Below are positions 27,901 through 35,336 of a stretch of DNA of 64,000 bases, piece after piece. This DNA is from Chloroflexota bacterium (GTDB taxonomy: Bacteria; Chloroflexota; Anaerolineae; UBA4142): contig JAMCQI010000057.1 in the NCBI GenBank assembly GCA_023381515.1, forward strand, positions 62,001 through 126,000, in the 5' to 3' direction. The position numbers and the translations under genes were made by a program. How positions within the stretch are numbered: the stretch's first letter is position 1; each line of letters begins with the position of its first letter. Under the pieces are notes generated by a model. The model made no database searches. It was not told the DNA's origin and saw only the letters and a list, made by a program, of their open reading frames with translations.

Positions 27901-29373
27901 AAGCGCCGCAATCTGGCAGGCCCGTGAGTCAATATCGATGATGTGGATGTTGTCGGCCAGTATGAGTGCCGGCACTTGACCGAGAAATGCCTCCCGGTCT
28001 GGGTAGTCTGCCTGCAACGCGGGACCCAGATCAGGATCATCATAGGCTTCGGCGTAGATTGTCTCAAACAGGTCAAAGCAGTACAAGCCGAAATGTCCAC
28101 TTCCGCCGGCCGGGTCGAGCATTAGGATCTTGCGTGGGTCCTTTTCCTCTCGAAAGGGCACAACATCCACTTCCCAGTCCCATCGTTCGCAGACTGCCCT
28201 GTACAAATCGAGAATCGCAGTCAGCTCCTCGCCTTCCGGATCGTAACCGAAGTGGCGCCAGCGGCGTTGCTCGTAGAAAAGGCAGCATCGCAACTCTTCA
28301 AATGTCCCCTCCCATTTGTGGGTTTGCTGATATTTCTCCAACCTTGGGTTGGCGAGCTCAGCACACTCGAGCCCCAAGTATTCTTTAGCGTAGTGATATC
28401 CGCCAACCGACAAAGCATAGTGCCAGATATCTCGCAAGTCATGTAATTCAGAGTTAGGCCGCACCCACATCTCGCCCGTGCCATCAGGGTCGCCCCACTC
28501 GTCCGTAAGCGCAAATGCTTTAGGAGGTTCTTCTCCGCGTTTCAAAAAGATGGGATGTTTACGCCGGACCAGATAGCGGCAATCCTCGGTCAGCCGCGTA
28601 TCACCATGCCTCATTTCGTACCAAATGCGCCCTAGAGTATTGTCGGTGAGAAACTCGACGACATAGCGGGGAGTAAAGAATTGGTTGCGGACAGCAAGCT
28701 CACGGGAATTGCGAGGCGCTTGGGATTCGTCACGCATTTTCCGCCGCTCTTCCGCATCGTTGTAGTACTGGTAGATCCATCCAATCGTTTCATCTTCGCG
28801 CCAGAGATGTGCGAGCACAGGGTCATTTAGCAGCTTGAGCACATCTTCTAGTGCTCGCTCGCTCGGGAACACATGTGACAGAGGCGAGTGGCGGTCAAAA
28901 AGCGCGCCCAGGTCGAGTGCAAGCTCGTCAAAGAGATTTTCCAGGAAAATGCGATATGTCGTATACCGCGTGCCAAGCGCTCCCCCGGTCAGCGAATCAA
29001 ACACTCGAAAACCTTCCGATGCCATGCCGTTGCGGACGCATTCTTGAACGAGGCCGCGCTCTTCACACAACCTCAGTGCCGCCAAACGGTTGAGTATCGT
29101 AAACCCAATCTCTCGGACGAGCGGGTCATATGCCGCGGCGCGGCGGTCCTTTTCTGTACCTGTCTGCGATTCAGCGAAGTGATCCAGTAGCTCTCGTAAG
29201 TCCTCTGCCTGAACGCGCTGGTCTTCCGTCAGGCCAGTGAGTGGCAACGCCGTCCCGTCCGGCTGCATGCGGAAATTAGACTGCAGTTGCTCAGTAATGT
29301 CGCTCTTGAGTCGTTCCCGCGCGGCACTCACCATTTTCTCTAGTGCTGCGCGGGTGGGTTTGTCAAAACTCAT
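24952..29373 (-). CDS. pglX: BREX adenine methyltransferase PglX
   Basis: The protein has 1473 residues, longer than the roughly 1200 usual for BREX-1 PglX. Methyltransferase motif I lies near 418-427 (DPAGGSGHFG; a Gly stands where a Cys is usual) and motif IV near 671 (NPPF). Motif I and IV are separated by about 250 residues. The later half should contain target-recognition domains. PglX methylates a specific non-palindromic site in host DNA to mark self. The last 100 residues are strongly charged (KKTKKAIKRKEEDEDEEN). The start ATG follows a 97-base gap after brxC. Confidence 0.9.
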   Translation of the reverse strand: MSFDKPTRAALEKMVSAARERLKSDITEQLQSNFRMQPDGTALPLTGLTEDQRVQAEDLRELLDHFAESQTGTEKDRRAAAYDPLVREIGFTILNRLAALRLCEERGLVQECVRNGMASEGFRVFDSLTGGALGTRYTTYRIFLENLFDELALDLGALFDRHSPLSHVFPSERALEDVLKLLNDPVLAHLWREDETIGWIYQYYNDAEERRKMRDESQAPRNSRELAVRNQFFTPRYVVEFLTDNTLGRIWYEMRHGDTRLTEDCRYLVRRKHPIFLKRGEEPPKAFALTDEWGDPDGTGEMWVRPNSELHDLRDIWHYALSVGGYHYAKEYLGLECAELANPRLEKYQQTHKWEGTFEELRCCLFYEQRRWRHFGYDPEGEELTAILDLYRAVCERWDWEVDVVPFREEKDPRKILMLDPAGGSGHFGLYCFDLFETIYAEAYDDPDLGPALQADYPDREAFLGQVPALILADNIHIIDIDSRACQIAALALWLRAQRSFQQMNLRFDVRPQIRIVNVVCAEPMPGERTLLDEFTAELKPRVLADLVRIVFDKMKLAGEAGSLLMIEEELQSAIADAKRQWLKGDPTEQLALFEEFARPQKPEQLALFDLSGITDESFWDQAEAHVLDALRAYAEHATNGRTVRRRLFADDAKQGFAFVDLCRRKYDIVLMNPPFGWSVPTAKKYQEVAYADSKNDLYCAFVQRAVGLAVNRALLGCLTSRTGFFLPSMHLWRENVVLGSGTMRLMADLGFEVLDRAFVETAASVITADRSVDEIITFFRLNESSNKANDLEYLVRSNSGYLVRGSEIRSLPGFPFSYWLSQKVRRLFSTLPSIEDSNIKVAIGLVTSDNERFLRTRWEIPPGNSQWIGYPKGGDYSKFHQDVYLFVNWAREGEEIKAQVAARYGSASRFVQNTSLYGRPGLTYPNISVKGFNVRVLPGGCIFSHVGQGIFSHDIDPWLLLGLLNSEVFEFLLRALTPSRKWDSGFVKAIPMPNPETDLREYITRDAQQLHELVLRRDLGDERTARFTGLGSLNRGSLSAWAADQVGWNRIVEDNFAELYRHLSHSSLAAYDLSIQDIRLPWSSANTADIADNEDSVESELPLADSPYQEVQIFISYAIGLALGRWDVRLSLDDTLAPKLQDPFDLLPVCPPGMLVGTEGLPATPHNIVSGEWLRARPNAITLPPDGAVEYPTIPHSEYPIRIPWDGILIDDPGLDRQVAHPSDIVRRVREVFTVLWGDRADAIEAEACEILGVHDLRDHFHSPSGFFADHVKRYSKSRRQAPIYWALSTASGSYTVWVYYHRLTKDTLYTIVTQYVNPKIESVQKRVDQLDEKLETSSGKTATDLRDQLNDTKQFLSELNVFRAELLRVAELPYKPDLNDGVIINAAPLNKLYRLRKWANDTAAVWKKLEAGEYDWAHMAYNIWPKRVEKKCETDRSIAIAHGLEHLCRAEVKKTKKAIKRKEEDEDEEND

Positions 29374-29470
29374 AGGTCATTGGTACCTGAGTGATTGTTG
29401 GGTATGGAGGCCATAATCCATTTATGTGGAAGTGCAACGCATTCGTCCCCTGAGCGCTTATGGGCTCTCA

Positions 29471-32400
29471 CTATTTGCCCACCTCATCGCGCAGACCCTC
29501 GATCTGAATATGCTTGTGGGCACGCAACAGCGCCCGCAGGCGGTTACGCAACGAGCTGAGCCAATCCTCCAATTCCTTCTCCGATGTGATAACCGCGGTT
29601 GGACGTAGAGACGCCAGCGGAAGTGTTTCCACCTCGGGTGCCACCTCAATGTCAGGAGGAGGAGAGACTGGCACTCGGCTGACAATCTCATCTTCCAATT
29701 GCCTCTGTAACGCGGGCAGACTGCTTCGACGATTCAGCAGCACGGTCAGGTCGCGCACAGGGTCATCTTCGCCGGGCTGAAGCGGAAGCGTGAGCTGCAG
29801 TCGGTTCATAATCGCGCTGCGATCTTCTTCCAAGAGGAGGATCCAACTCGGATGCGACTCGAGAGCAACCGCTATTTGGCGCAGAGCCGTTTCGACTTCT
29901 CGGCGAATTTCGGCATAGCACGTACCCACACGCTCGTGTGCCGCTCGCACGATTGCACGGACGCTCCCCAATTGTTCATAGAATCGCTCGGATCGCAGCG
30001 CTTCGGTCAGTGTGTCCATGTCAGCTGCAGGTAATAGATTCTTGCCTTCGCCCTCGAACAGGGTCTCGACTTCCGACACCCTGCTGCGAAGCAGGTTGGC
30101 CGCGCGGATGTCCTCTTCGGCGCCTCCGTCAAGGGCCTTCGCCACCTCACGCGCCCAGCGAATATCTTCCGGGAGAGCCGTTTCCTTCGCACCAAATACG
30201 GCGGCGGCGTTCGTCGCATCGCCGCTCAGGGCGCCAGTGAGGGACGCCAGCAGCGACCGTGCCCGCCCCTCTCCTGCCAAGCCTAGCAATCGAAGTAGAT
30301 TGGGCAACGAAGCGACTTGCTCCTGTAGCGCAGGCAGATACTTGCGGACGGCGCGGCTGATGGCATCTTCCAATGGCATCACGGTTTCGCCAAAAAGCTC
30401 TTCCAACCGTCGTGTGGCGCGGTCGAGTGCTTCGGGGTCGGGCGGCGCGTCCCGAAGAGAGACGCCAACGCGATTGAAAGCAAGTGTGTTCTTGCACGCT
30501 TCGGCGGCTTTCGGCCCTGCGACCTTGAGCGGTCCCTCCGCCGTGTGGAACTCGACAGTCCCAGAAACAAGGAGCGCGGCAAACAGATAGCGGACGGTGT
30601 CTTTGGACCATCCATAAGGCGGATTGGAAAACATATCTTGGATCGCGCTGCCTTGTAGACGCCCCCCGCCCGTTTCGTCTAGTCTGGTCCTAAAGGCGCG
30701 CACGGTCTCTGCCAGCGCCGGGTTGTTGATATCGACGCGGGTGGCACCTCCGACCCGTGCTACCAGTCTGAGCGGATCAAGCTCTGGTGTCATGCGGTCC
30801 AAGCGGTCCACGCTCAGAAACTTCGCCGCCTGATCGCTGCTCGCTCGAATGGGCGCAAGCCGGTAGTACTCAAAAACAGCGCCGGCAACTTTGGTCAGTA
30901 TGCCGCGCGCGGCTGCGTCTGTGGTTTCTACGCCCTCGCCGGCCGGCGTCGGGCGACCGCGGAAGATAAAGGTACCTTCAAGCAAGGCCTGCTTGAGCAG
31001 TCTTTCTACCTCGTCCCGTCCACGCTCTGCCCGTTTGAGCTCGGCTCGCTTGAATTGCGCTTCATCGCGGTCTGCGGTCCGATCTTCGACTTGCCCGGCG
31101 ATCTGTTCAGACCGGTAAATCTCGGGGAGTAAGTCCTCCACCGTGTTGCTCTTGCGAGCCAACCATGCAATGGCATTGCGCCAGTCCGCTTGTGCGGCTG
31201 TCTCGGTCAACAGCTCCGTTCGGCGCGCCTCCCAGCCGTTGTCATCTACCCATTCCAAACGGAAGACGATATCCTCGCCATCTCCGACGATTAGGGTCTT
31301 GCCTGTGCGGACGCCAGCCTTGACCTCTTTGGTATTCTCTAGGCGCGCACTTGGTTGGGGATCAAAGATCTTCTTTCCAAGAATCTCGTTCCGGATTCGG
31401 TTCACATCACCAGAAGTGGGCATCATCTCATTGCGTTTCTTTTGGAGAGGACGGACCTTCTCGGAGAGAAAGACATACCCGCCGGCTTTGGGGTCCTCGA
31501 TCAGTCCGAGCTCCTTTTCGGCTAGCATCTTTCCGAGAGTTTCGCCGACCTGATCGCGCAAGCTCGGGTTGTCAATCGCCGGGTAAAGGAGTGCGGCAAT
31601 ATTCTCGGCAGTACAAGGGAACCCCTCGATATTCTGCAGGACAGCAACAGTCTTGGCAATACGGGCAGCAAGTCTGTTACGGGGGAATGCGACCGCAGTC
31701 CGGTCCACGGCACTAACCACATGCGGGAGCACTTTGAGAATGTCGGCGCGCAGAGAATCGTAGAAATCGTCCGCGCAAGCGAGCGAACCTACCTCTCGAT
31801 CGGCTAGCCGTGTGGCGTCTCTCGGCAAAAGCCGATTCACGTCCACTAGAACATCCTGAATCACTTTGATCGCCGAGCGGAGACCAATACCGCCCGTGGA
31901 CCGCGCCAACATTCGGATCAGTTCCAGCAGCAAATCAAAATGCTGCGGTAGGAATGGGTAGAACTGCGCAAAAGTATCCGCGTCCGGATCAGACTTGTAG
32001 AGTGTGGTACCGGTCAAGCGGGTGTGTGCAATGAGCGCTTGACCGGAGGTACGGAACAAGCCCTTGAGCTGAGCTTCTCCCTCCGGTGTCTTGGTGAGCA
32101 GACGCCGGTAAGTGATTTCCTTGATATCGCGGGCATCCAGTTCGATTGGAATGGGGAAGCGAGCGACGAGCTTGTTCAATTCTGGTGAGTTGTACGTTGC
32201 CCCTCGAACGATTTCGGCAAGCGTCTGTTGACCTGTGGCGGCCACAAAGACCTTACCCTGCCCGACCTCCTTGAAATCACGCACTAATCCGTCGAGATTG
32301 AGAATCAGCTCTTGTCGCGGTGCAACATATTGCCCGGCCTCGTCAATCAGGAACAAGATATTCTGCTTACCGGTTTTGTTCCTGATCAGATCGATCATTT

Positions 32401-33133
32401 CCTTCGCGCGATCACGCAGGTTGTCTGCCACCTCGAGCTTGGCCCTGCTGAATATCTCGGGCGAGGAAAACTCATGAGGCAGGACGCTGGTAATAACCTG
32501 CGCTGCGCGCGCATTTGCAAGGGTCGGGTCGTTGTGTATACTCAGCCAATCCTCTTTCCAGCGTGCTTTGTACTTCTCCTGGAATTCACCATACTTGCCT
32601 AGCCGCTCCAAAGTCAATTCCAGCTGAGCGAGCTTGGTCACTTTGGAATAACCGGCCCATTGCAGTACTTTCCAGTACAAGACAGATGAGATGGTGGCCG
32701 AGGCATTCTCTGCCAGTTGCTCCGCACCGAGGTCCAGAAAGATGACGGTGGTGGGAGAACGGCCCGCGACGGTACGAAGTAGTGCTTTTACATCTGCGGA
32801 ATGCAGCCGTTCGGACAAAAGGTCAATAAACGGACGCCCTCCGACGCTCGTGCTCCCATCTAGCGCTAGGCCGAGGTACTTGGTGAAAGAACTCTTGCCC
32901 GATCCATAAAAGCCGGAGACCCAGACGCCGACCTCTGTAACCTGTCCCCCCTGCACGGCGCGTTGATAGGTCTCCAGGAATCTACGAAAGTTTGCCTCGA
33001 CGCTATCGGTTGCTTCGTACTCTTCGATTTCCGCTTGCAGGCGGTCCACGTCCCTCGCCGCATAATCGATCACCTTTTCAATTCGCCGATCAATCTGCCG
33101 GCGAGTTGAGAATAGCGAGCGTATCTGGGTCAT
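29471..33133 (-). CDS. brxC: BREX P-loop ATPase BrxC
   Basis: The protein has 1220 residues. Walker A is at 74-81 (GFYGSGKS), and a Walker B-like LFLIDEAGQYV lies near 264. The family's long helical C-terminal region follows. BrxC is the largest ATPase of BREX and is essential for defence in characterised systems. The gene overlaps brxB by 4 bases. Confidence 0.9.
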   Translation of the reverse strand: MTQIRSLFSTRRQIDRRIEKVIDYAARDVDRLQAEIEEYEATDSVEANFRRFLETYQRAVQGGQVTEVGVWVSGFYGSGKSSFTKYLGLALDGSTSVGGRPFIDLLSERLHSADVKALLRTVAGRSPTTVIFLDLGAEQLAENASATISSVLYWKVLQWAGYSKVTKLAQLELTLERLGKYGEFQEKYKARWKEDWLSIHNDPTLANARAAQVITSVLPHEFSSPEIFSRAKLEVADNLRDRAKEMIDLIRNKTGKQNILFLIDEAGQYVAPRQELILNLDGLVRDFKEVGQGKVFVAATGQQTLAEIVRGATYNSPELNKLVARFPIPIELDARDIKEITYRRLLTKTPEGEAQLKGLFRTSGQALIAHTRLTGTTLYKSDPDADTFAQFYPFLPQHFDLLLELIRMLARSTGGIGLRSAIKVIQDVLVDVNRLLPRDATRLADREVGSLACADDFYDSLRADILKVLPHVVSAVDRTAVAFPRNRLAARIAKTVAVLQNIEGFPCTAENIAALLYPAIDNPSLRDQVGETLGKMLAEKELGLIEDPKAGGYVFLSEKVRPLQKKRNEMMPTSGDVNRIRNEILGKKIFDPQPSARLENTKEVKAGVRTGKTLIVGDGEDIVFRLEWVDDNGWEARRTELLTETAAQADWRNAIAWLARKSNTVEDLLPEIYRSEQIAGQVEDRTADRDEAQFKRAELKRAERGRDEVERLLKQALLEGTFIFRGRPTPAGEGVETTDAAARGILTKVAGAVFEYYRLAPIRASSDQAAKFLSVDRLDRMTPELDPLRLVARVGGATRVDINNPALAETVRAFRTRLDETGGGRLQGSAIQDMFSNPPYGWSKDTVRYLFAALLVSGTVEFHTAEGPLKVAGPKAAEACKNTLAFNRVGVSLRDAPPDPEALDRATRRLEELFGETVMPLEDAISRAVRKYLPALQEQVASLPNLLRLLGLAGEGRARSLLASLTGALSGDATNAAAVFGAKETALPEDIRWAREVAKALDGGAEEDIRAANLLRSRVSEVETLFEGEGKNLLPAADMDTLTEALRSERFYEQLGSVRAIVRAAHERVGTCYAEIRREVETALRQIAVALESHPSWILLLEEDRSAIMNRLQLTLPLQPGEDDPVRDLTVLLNRRSSLPALQRQLEDEIVSRVPVSPPPDIEVAPEVETLPLASLRPTAVITSEKELEDWLSSLRNRLRALLRAHKHIQIEGLRDEVGK

Positions 33134-33714
33134 TCCAGTCCTCCGACTAGCGTGGAGCGATAATTCCCATCTTCGGGATAAAAGCCGAGGAAGTGAAGGC
33201 CATATTGGCCGACGCGCCGTCCCGAATAAAAGATCACTGTGGGATGTGGGACGCGACCCGTCAGTGCGCTTTCAATGGCGCGCGTGCGGAAATACGGATG
33301 CAGAAGCTCGGCCTCTGTGAGCAGAATCACTGTCTTGTCATTCCCCACCGAGATGCGGTGCGCGACCTCAGACACTAGCGCGTTGTCTTGGGTCAGCACA
33401 TCGCGAATTGATTGATTCATTTCGTATGGCTCGGCTTCCGGTTCAAGTTCTAGCCAGGCATCCCAGCGCCCCGATCGGTCAATCAACTCGTGCACAATCT
33501 CACCAAGCGAGACCCGAACGGGATCAAACCCGTCGTTGTGCAGAGCGCCAACCCACCCTGCCAAGCGCCGTTTTACCGTGAGCATATGCTCGGGCCGGTA
33601 GACAAAATAGAAAATGGGATCGCTCTGGGCCGGGTTCAGGGCAGCAGGCTGATGTAATAGCCCCATTAGCTCTTGGAAAGTGCGGTCCAAGACCGAGTCA
33701 TCCAGAGATGGCAT
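33130..33714 (-). CDS. brxB: BREX protein BrxB
   Basis: The protein has 194 residues, the usual BrxB (DUF1788) size. Family marks are the phrase YFVYRPEHMLTVKRRLAGW near 35-55 and a C-terminal VIFYSGRRVGQYGLHFLGF. The gene overlaps brxA by 17 bases and brxC by 4 bases. Its biochemical role is not well defined; it is needed for BREX function. Confidence 0.88.
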   Translation of the reverse strand: MPSLDDSVLDRTFQELMGLLHQPAALNPAQSDPIFYFVYRPEHMLTVKRRLAGWVGALHNDGFDPVRVSLGEIVHELIDRSGRWDAWLELEPEAEPYEMNQSIRDVLTQDNALVSEVAHRISVGNDKTVILLTEAELLHPYFRTRAIESALTGRVPHPTVIFYSGRRVGQYGLHFLGFYPEDGNYRSTLVGGLE

Positions 33715-34504
33715 CTATATACGCCTCCATGGAAGTGTAAGACCATGTGATCCGCACAACTGAACCGGCTCGCTGGACGACGAGGCCGGCTATCGGTCCA
33801 AGCCCCTCCAATCGCTCTAAGGTATGGATTCGGTCGAGCCCGAACAACCCCCAATCTGGGTGCTCGACCGCCTCAGCATCGGTAATTCCCTGAAAGTGCA
33901 ACTCGTGCACAAGGTATCCGAGGCCAGCATCTGACATCCGATAATTCACGAGCTCGCGTCGGCTGCCGCCATTCAAGCGGACCAGTCCAAAATCCTCCAG
34001 TGCGCCCAACAGACCCCGCGCTATTCGGAGCTGAACGTGGTCTGACCAGGGCTGGTCGATGAGCTTTTTCTCTGCCGCCTCACCCAGAAAACTCAGGGCG
34101 TCTTCCAATGTGATATATAGATCACCTCGGCGGACTAGTCCCCAGAACCTCTGAATCGTAAAGTCATAGAGCAGATCATCGGCCCGCGCAGAGTACACGA
34201 GCATCATCTCTCTAAACAACGCACCGTTTCCGTGGCCTTCCAGGTAGCGTTTGAGCCAGCGGGCACGGCGATCATCGCCAGCAAGCAGCCGGGGCCGGAA
34301 CACTCGCAAAACAAGGTCTGATATTCTTTGCGCTGTATGTTTTCCAAGGAGGTCTTCGGTCTGAACACGCGCCAAGAACGCTTTGTCGCTTTCGCCCGGC
34401 ATCCAGTGCGTCAATAGACTTCGCATCTCCGGAAGCACAGCCGCCCCCCTCGCGAGAGCAACCGTGTAGCGCCTTGGGTGCTTTGCCGTTCTATCGATTG
34501 ACAT
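33698..34504 (-). CDS. brxA: BREX protein BrxA
   Basis: The product has 268 residues when started at the ATG at 34504 (MSIDRTAKHPRRY). The frame is open to 34549, but that start would overlap brxE by 59 bases and has no Shine-Dalgarno site. The DUF1819 pattern is visible: VLRVFRPRLL near 70, RFWGLVRRGDLYITLEDALSF near 120-140, and YLVHELHFQG near 205. BrxA is a small DNA-binding helical protein in known BREX systems. It overlaps brxE by 14 bases with the chosen start. Confidence 0.85.
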   Translation of the reverse strand: MSIDRTAKHPRRYTVALARGAAVLPEMRSLLTHWMPGESDKAFLARVQTEDLLGKHTAQRISDLVLRVFRPRLLAGDDRRARWLKRYLEGHGNGALFREMMLVYSARADDLLYDFTIQRFWGLVRRGDLYITLEDALSFLGEAAEKKLIDQPWSDHVQLRIARGLLGALEDFGLVRLNGGSRRELVNYRMSDAGLGYLVHELHFQGITDAEAVEHPDWGLFGLDRIHTLERLEGLGPIAGLVVQRAGSVVRITWSYTSMEAYIDAISG

Positions 34505-35042
34505 TCTTCTGTCGCTGTCCCTCAAAGTACGGAAAAGTCTTGCTATCATTCAGAAAGGCGGCAGAATACAACGACGCCATTCTGACAATTGACTCTTTCT
34601 TAGTCATGTCTTGCACTGACCCCACTTTCACAGGGCCCGGTTGAGCTTTTGCTACCTCGCCGCCTGCAAGGGATTTGATGGCGTCGATTAGCTTGGATTT
34701 ATCGCCAAGCACCGGCTGACTCTCCGCCATTAGTTGGAGGCGATCGTCCGGTGCGATTTCCCGCAGCGCACGATCGATCTCTCGCGGAAGCCGAAAGAGG
34801 TGAAAGACATTTCCGACTCCGATGGAAGAATCATGAATGGTGCATGCTGCGATAGAAGAGGAGCGAACCGCGTTCCAAAAGTAGGCGCGGGGATACAGGC
34901 GCTGCAGGAAACTGATTCCGGTGGGGGAGAGAAAGTTGCACTTCCACCAATTGTAATGCTTTGACTCGCCCAAGGCCAATACGAAAATCTGTAGCCTCAA
35001 AATCGCCTTGAGGTCAACATAGTCTTCCTGGGGCATTTTCAC
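34491..35042 (-). CDS. brxE: BrxE-family protein
   Basis: The product has about 183 residues, starting at GTG 35042 or ATG 35036. It has the BrxE-like phrases HYNWWKCNFLSPTGISFLQR at 28-47 and VFHLFRLPREIDRAL near 82-96. BrxE is known as the first gene of BREX type 6 loci and of some other variants. Here it heads an otherwise type 1 gene set and overlaps brxA. A hairpin and promoter candidate lie upstream. Family recognition is from sequence memory and is less certain than for the other BREX genes. Confidence 0.7.
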   Translation of the reverse strand: MKMPQEDYVDLKAILRLQIFVLALGESKHYNWWKCNFLSPTGISFLQRLYPRAYFWNAVRSSSIAACTIHDSSIGVGNVFHLFRLPREIDRALREIAPDDRLQLMAESQPVLGDKSKLIDAIKSLAGGEVAKAQPGPVKVGSVQDMTKKESIVRMASLYSAAFLNDSKTFPYFEGQRQKNVNR

Positions 35043-35084
35043 ATTTCTCGATTCTTGCTCAATGATGAGCGACCCAAATAGAAA

Positions 35085-35126
35085 GGCACTCGCCCCATAG
35101 CGCAGACGCGCTTAAAGACGAGTGCC
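35085..35126 (-). terminator. terminator-like hairpin upstream of brxE
   Basis: Arms GGCACTCG (35085-35092) and CGAGTGCC (35119-35126) form a perfect 8-bp stem. The 26-base loop contains a second stem, AGCGC/GCGCT, on the minus strand. On that strand the hairpin is followed by TTTCTATTTG. It lies between the promoter candidate and brxE, so it could be an attenuator, or simply the terminator of the leftward helicase-nuclease operon. Confidence 0.5.
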
Positions 35127-35273
35127 GAGGATCGCCGTCGATCAACCCGCTCGCGCGACCTTCGTCACCCGGGGCGACAGGCAATCACACCAAGAATCGG
35201 ATTGAGAGTGCCGTAGTCCAAGCTAGAAGTCTAGTCCGTAGCCACGGGGCAAAGAGATCAAGCGAACGAGGAC

Positions 35274-35305
35274 AGTATACCACAAGATTATGGAAATCAA
35301 CAAAC
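35274..35305 (-). promoter_or_regulatory. candidate promoter of the BREX operon
   Basis: Reading leftward, an extended -10 TGGTATACT covers 35282-35274. A TTGTTG lies 18 bases upstream (or TTGATT 15 bases upstream). It would start a transcript near 35267, giving a leader of about 225 bases to brxE that contains the hairpin at 35085-35126. The assignment is by consensus only. Confidence 0.5.
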
Positions 35306-35336
35306 GGAAATCAGTTTCACATTGCAGTTGCGACCG

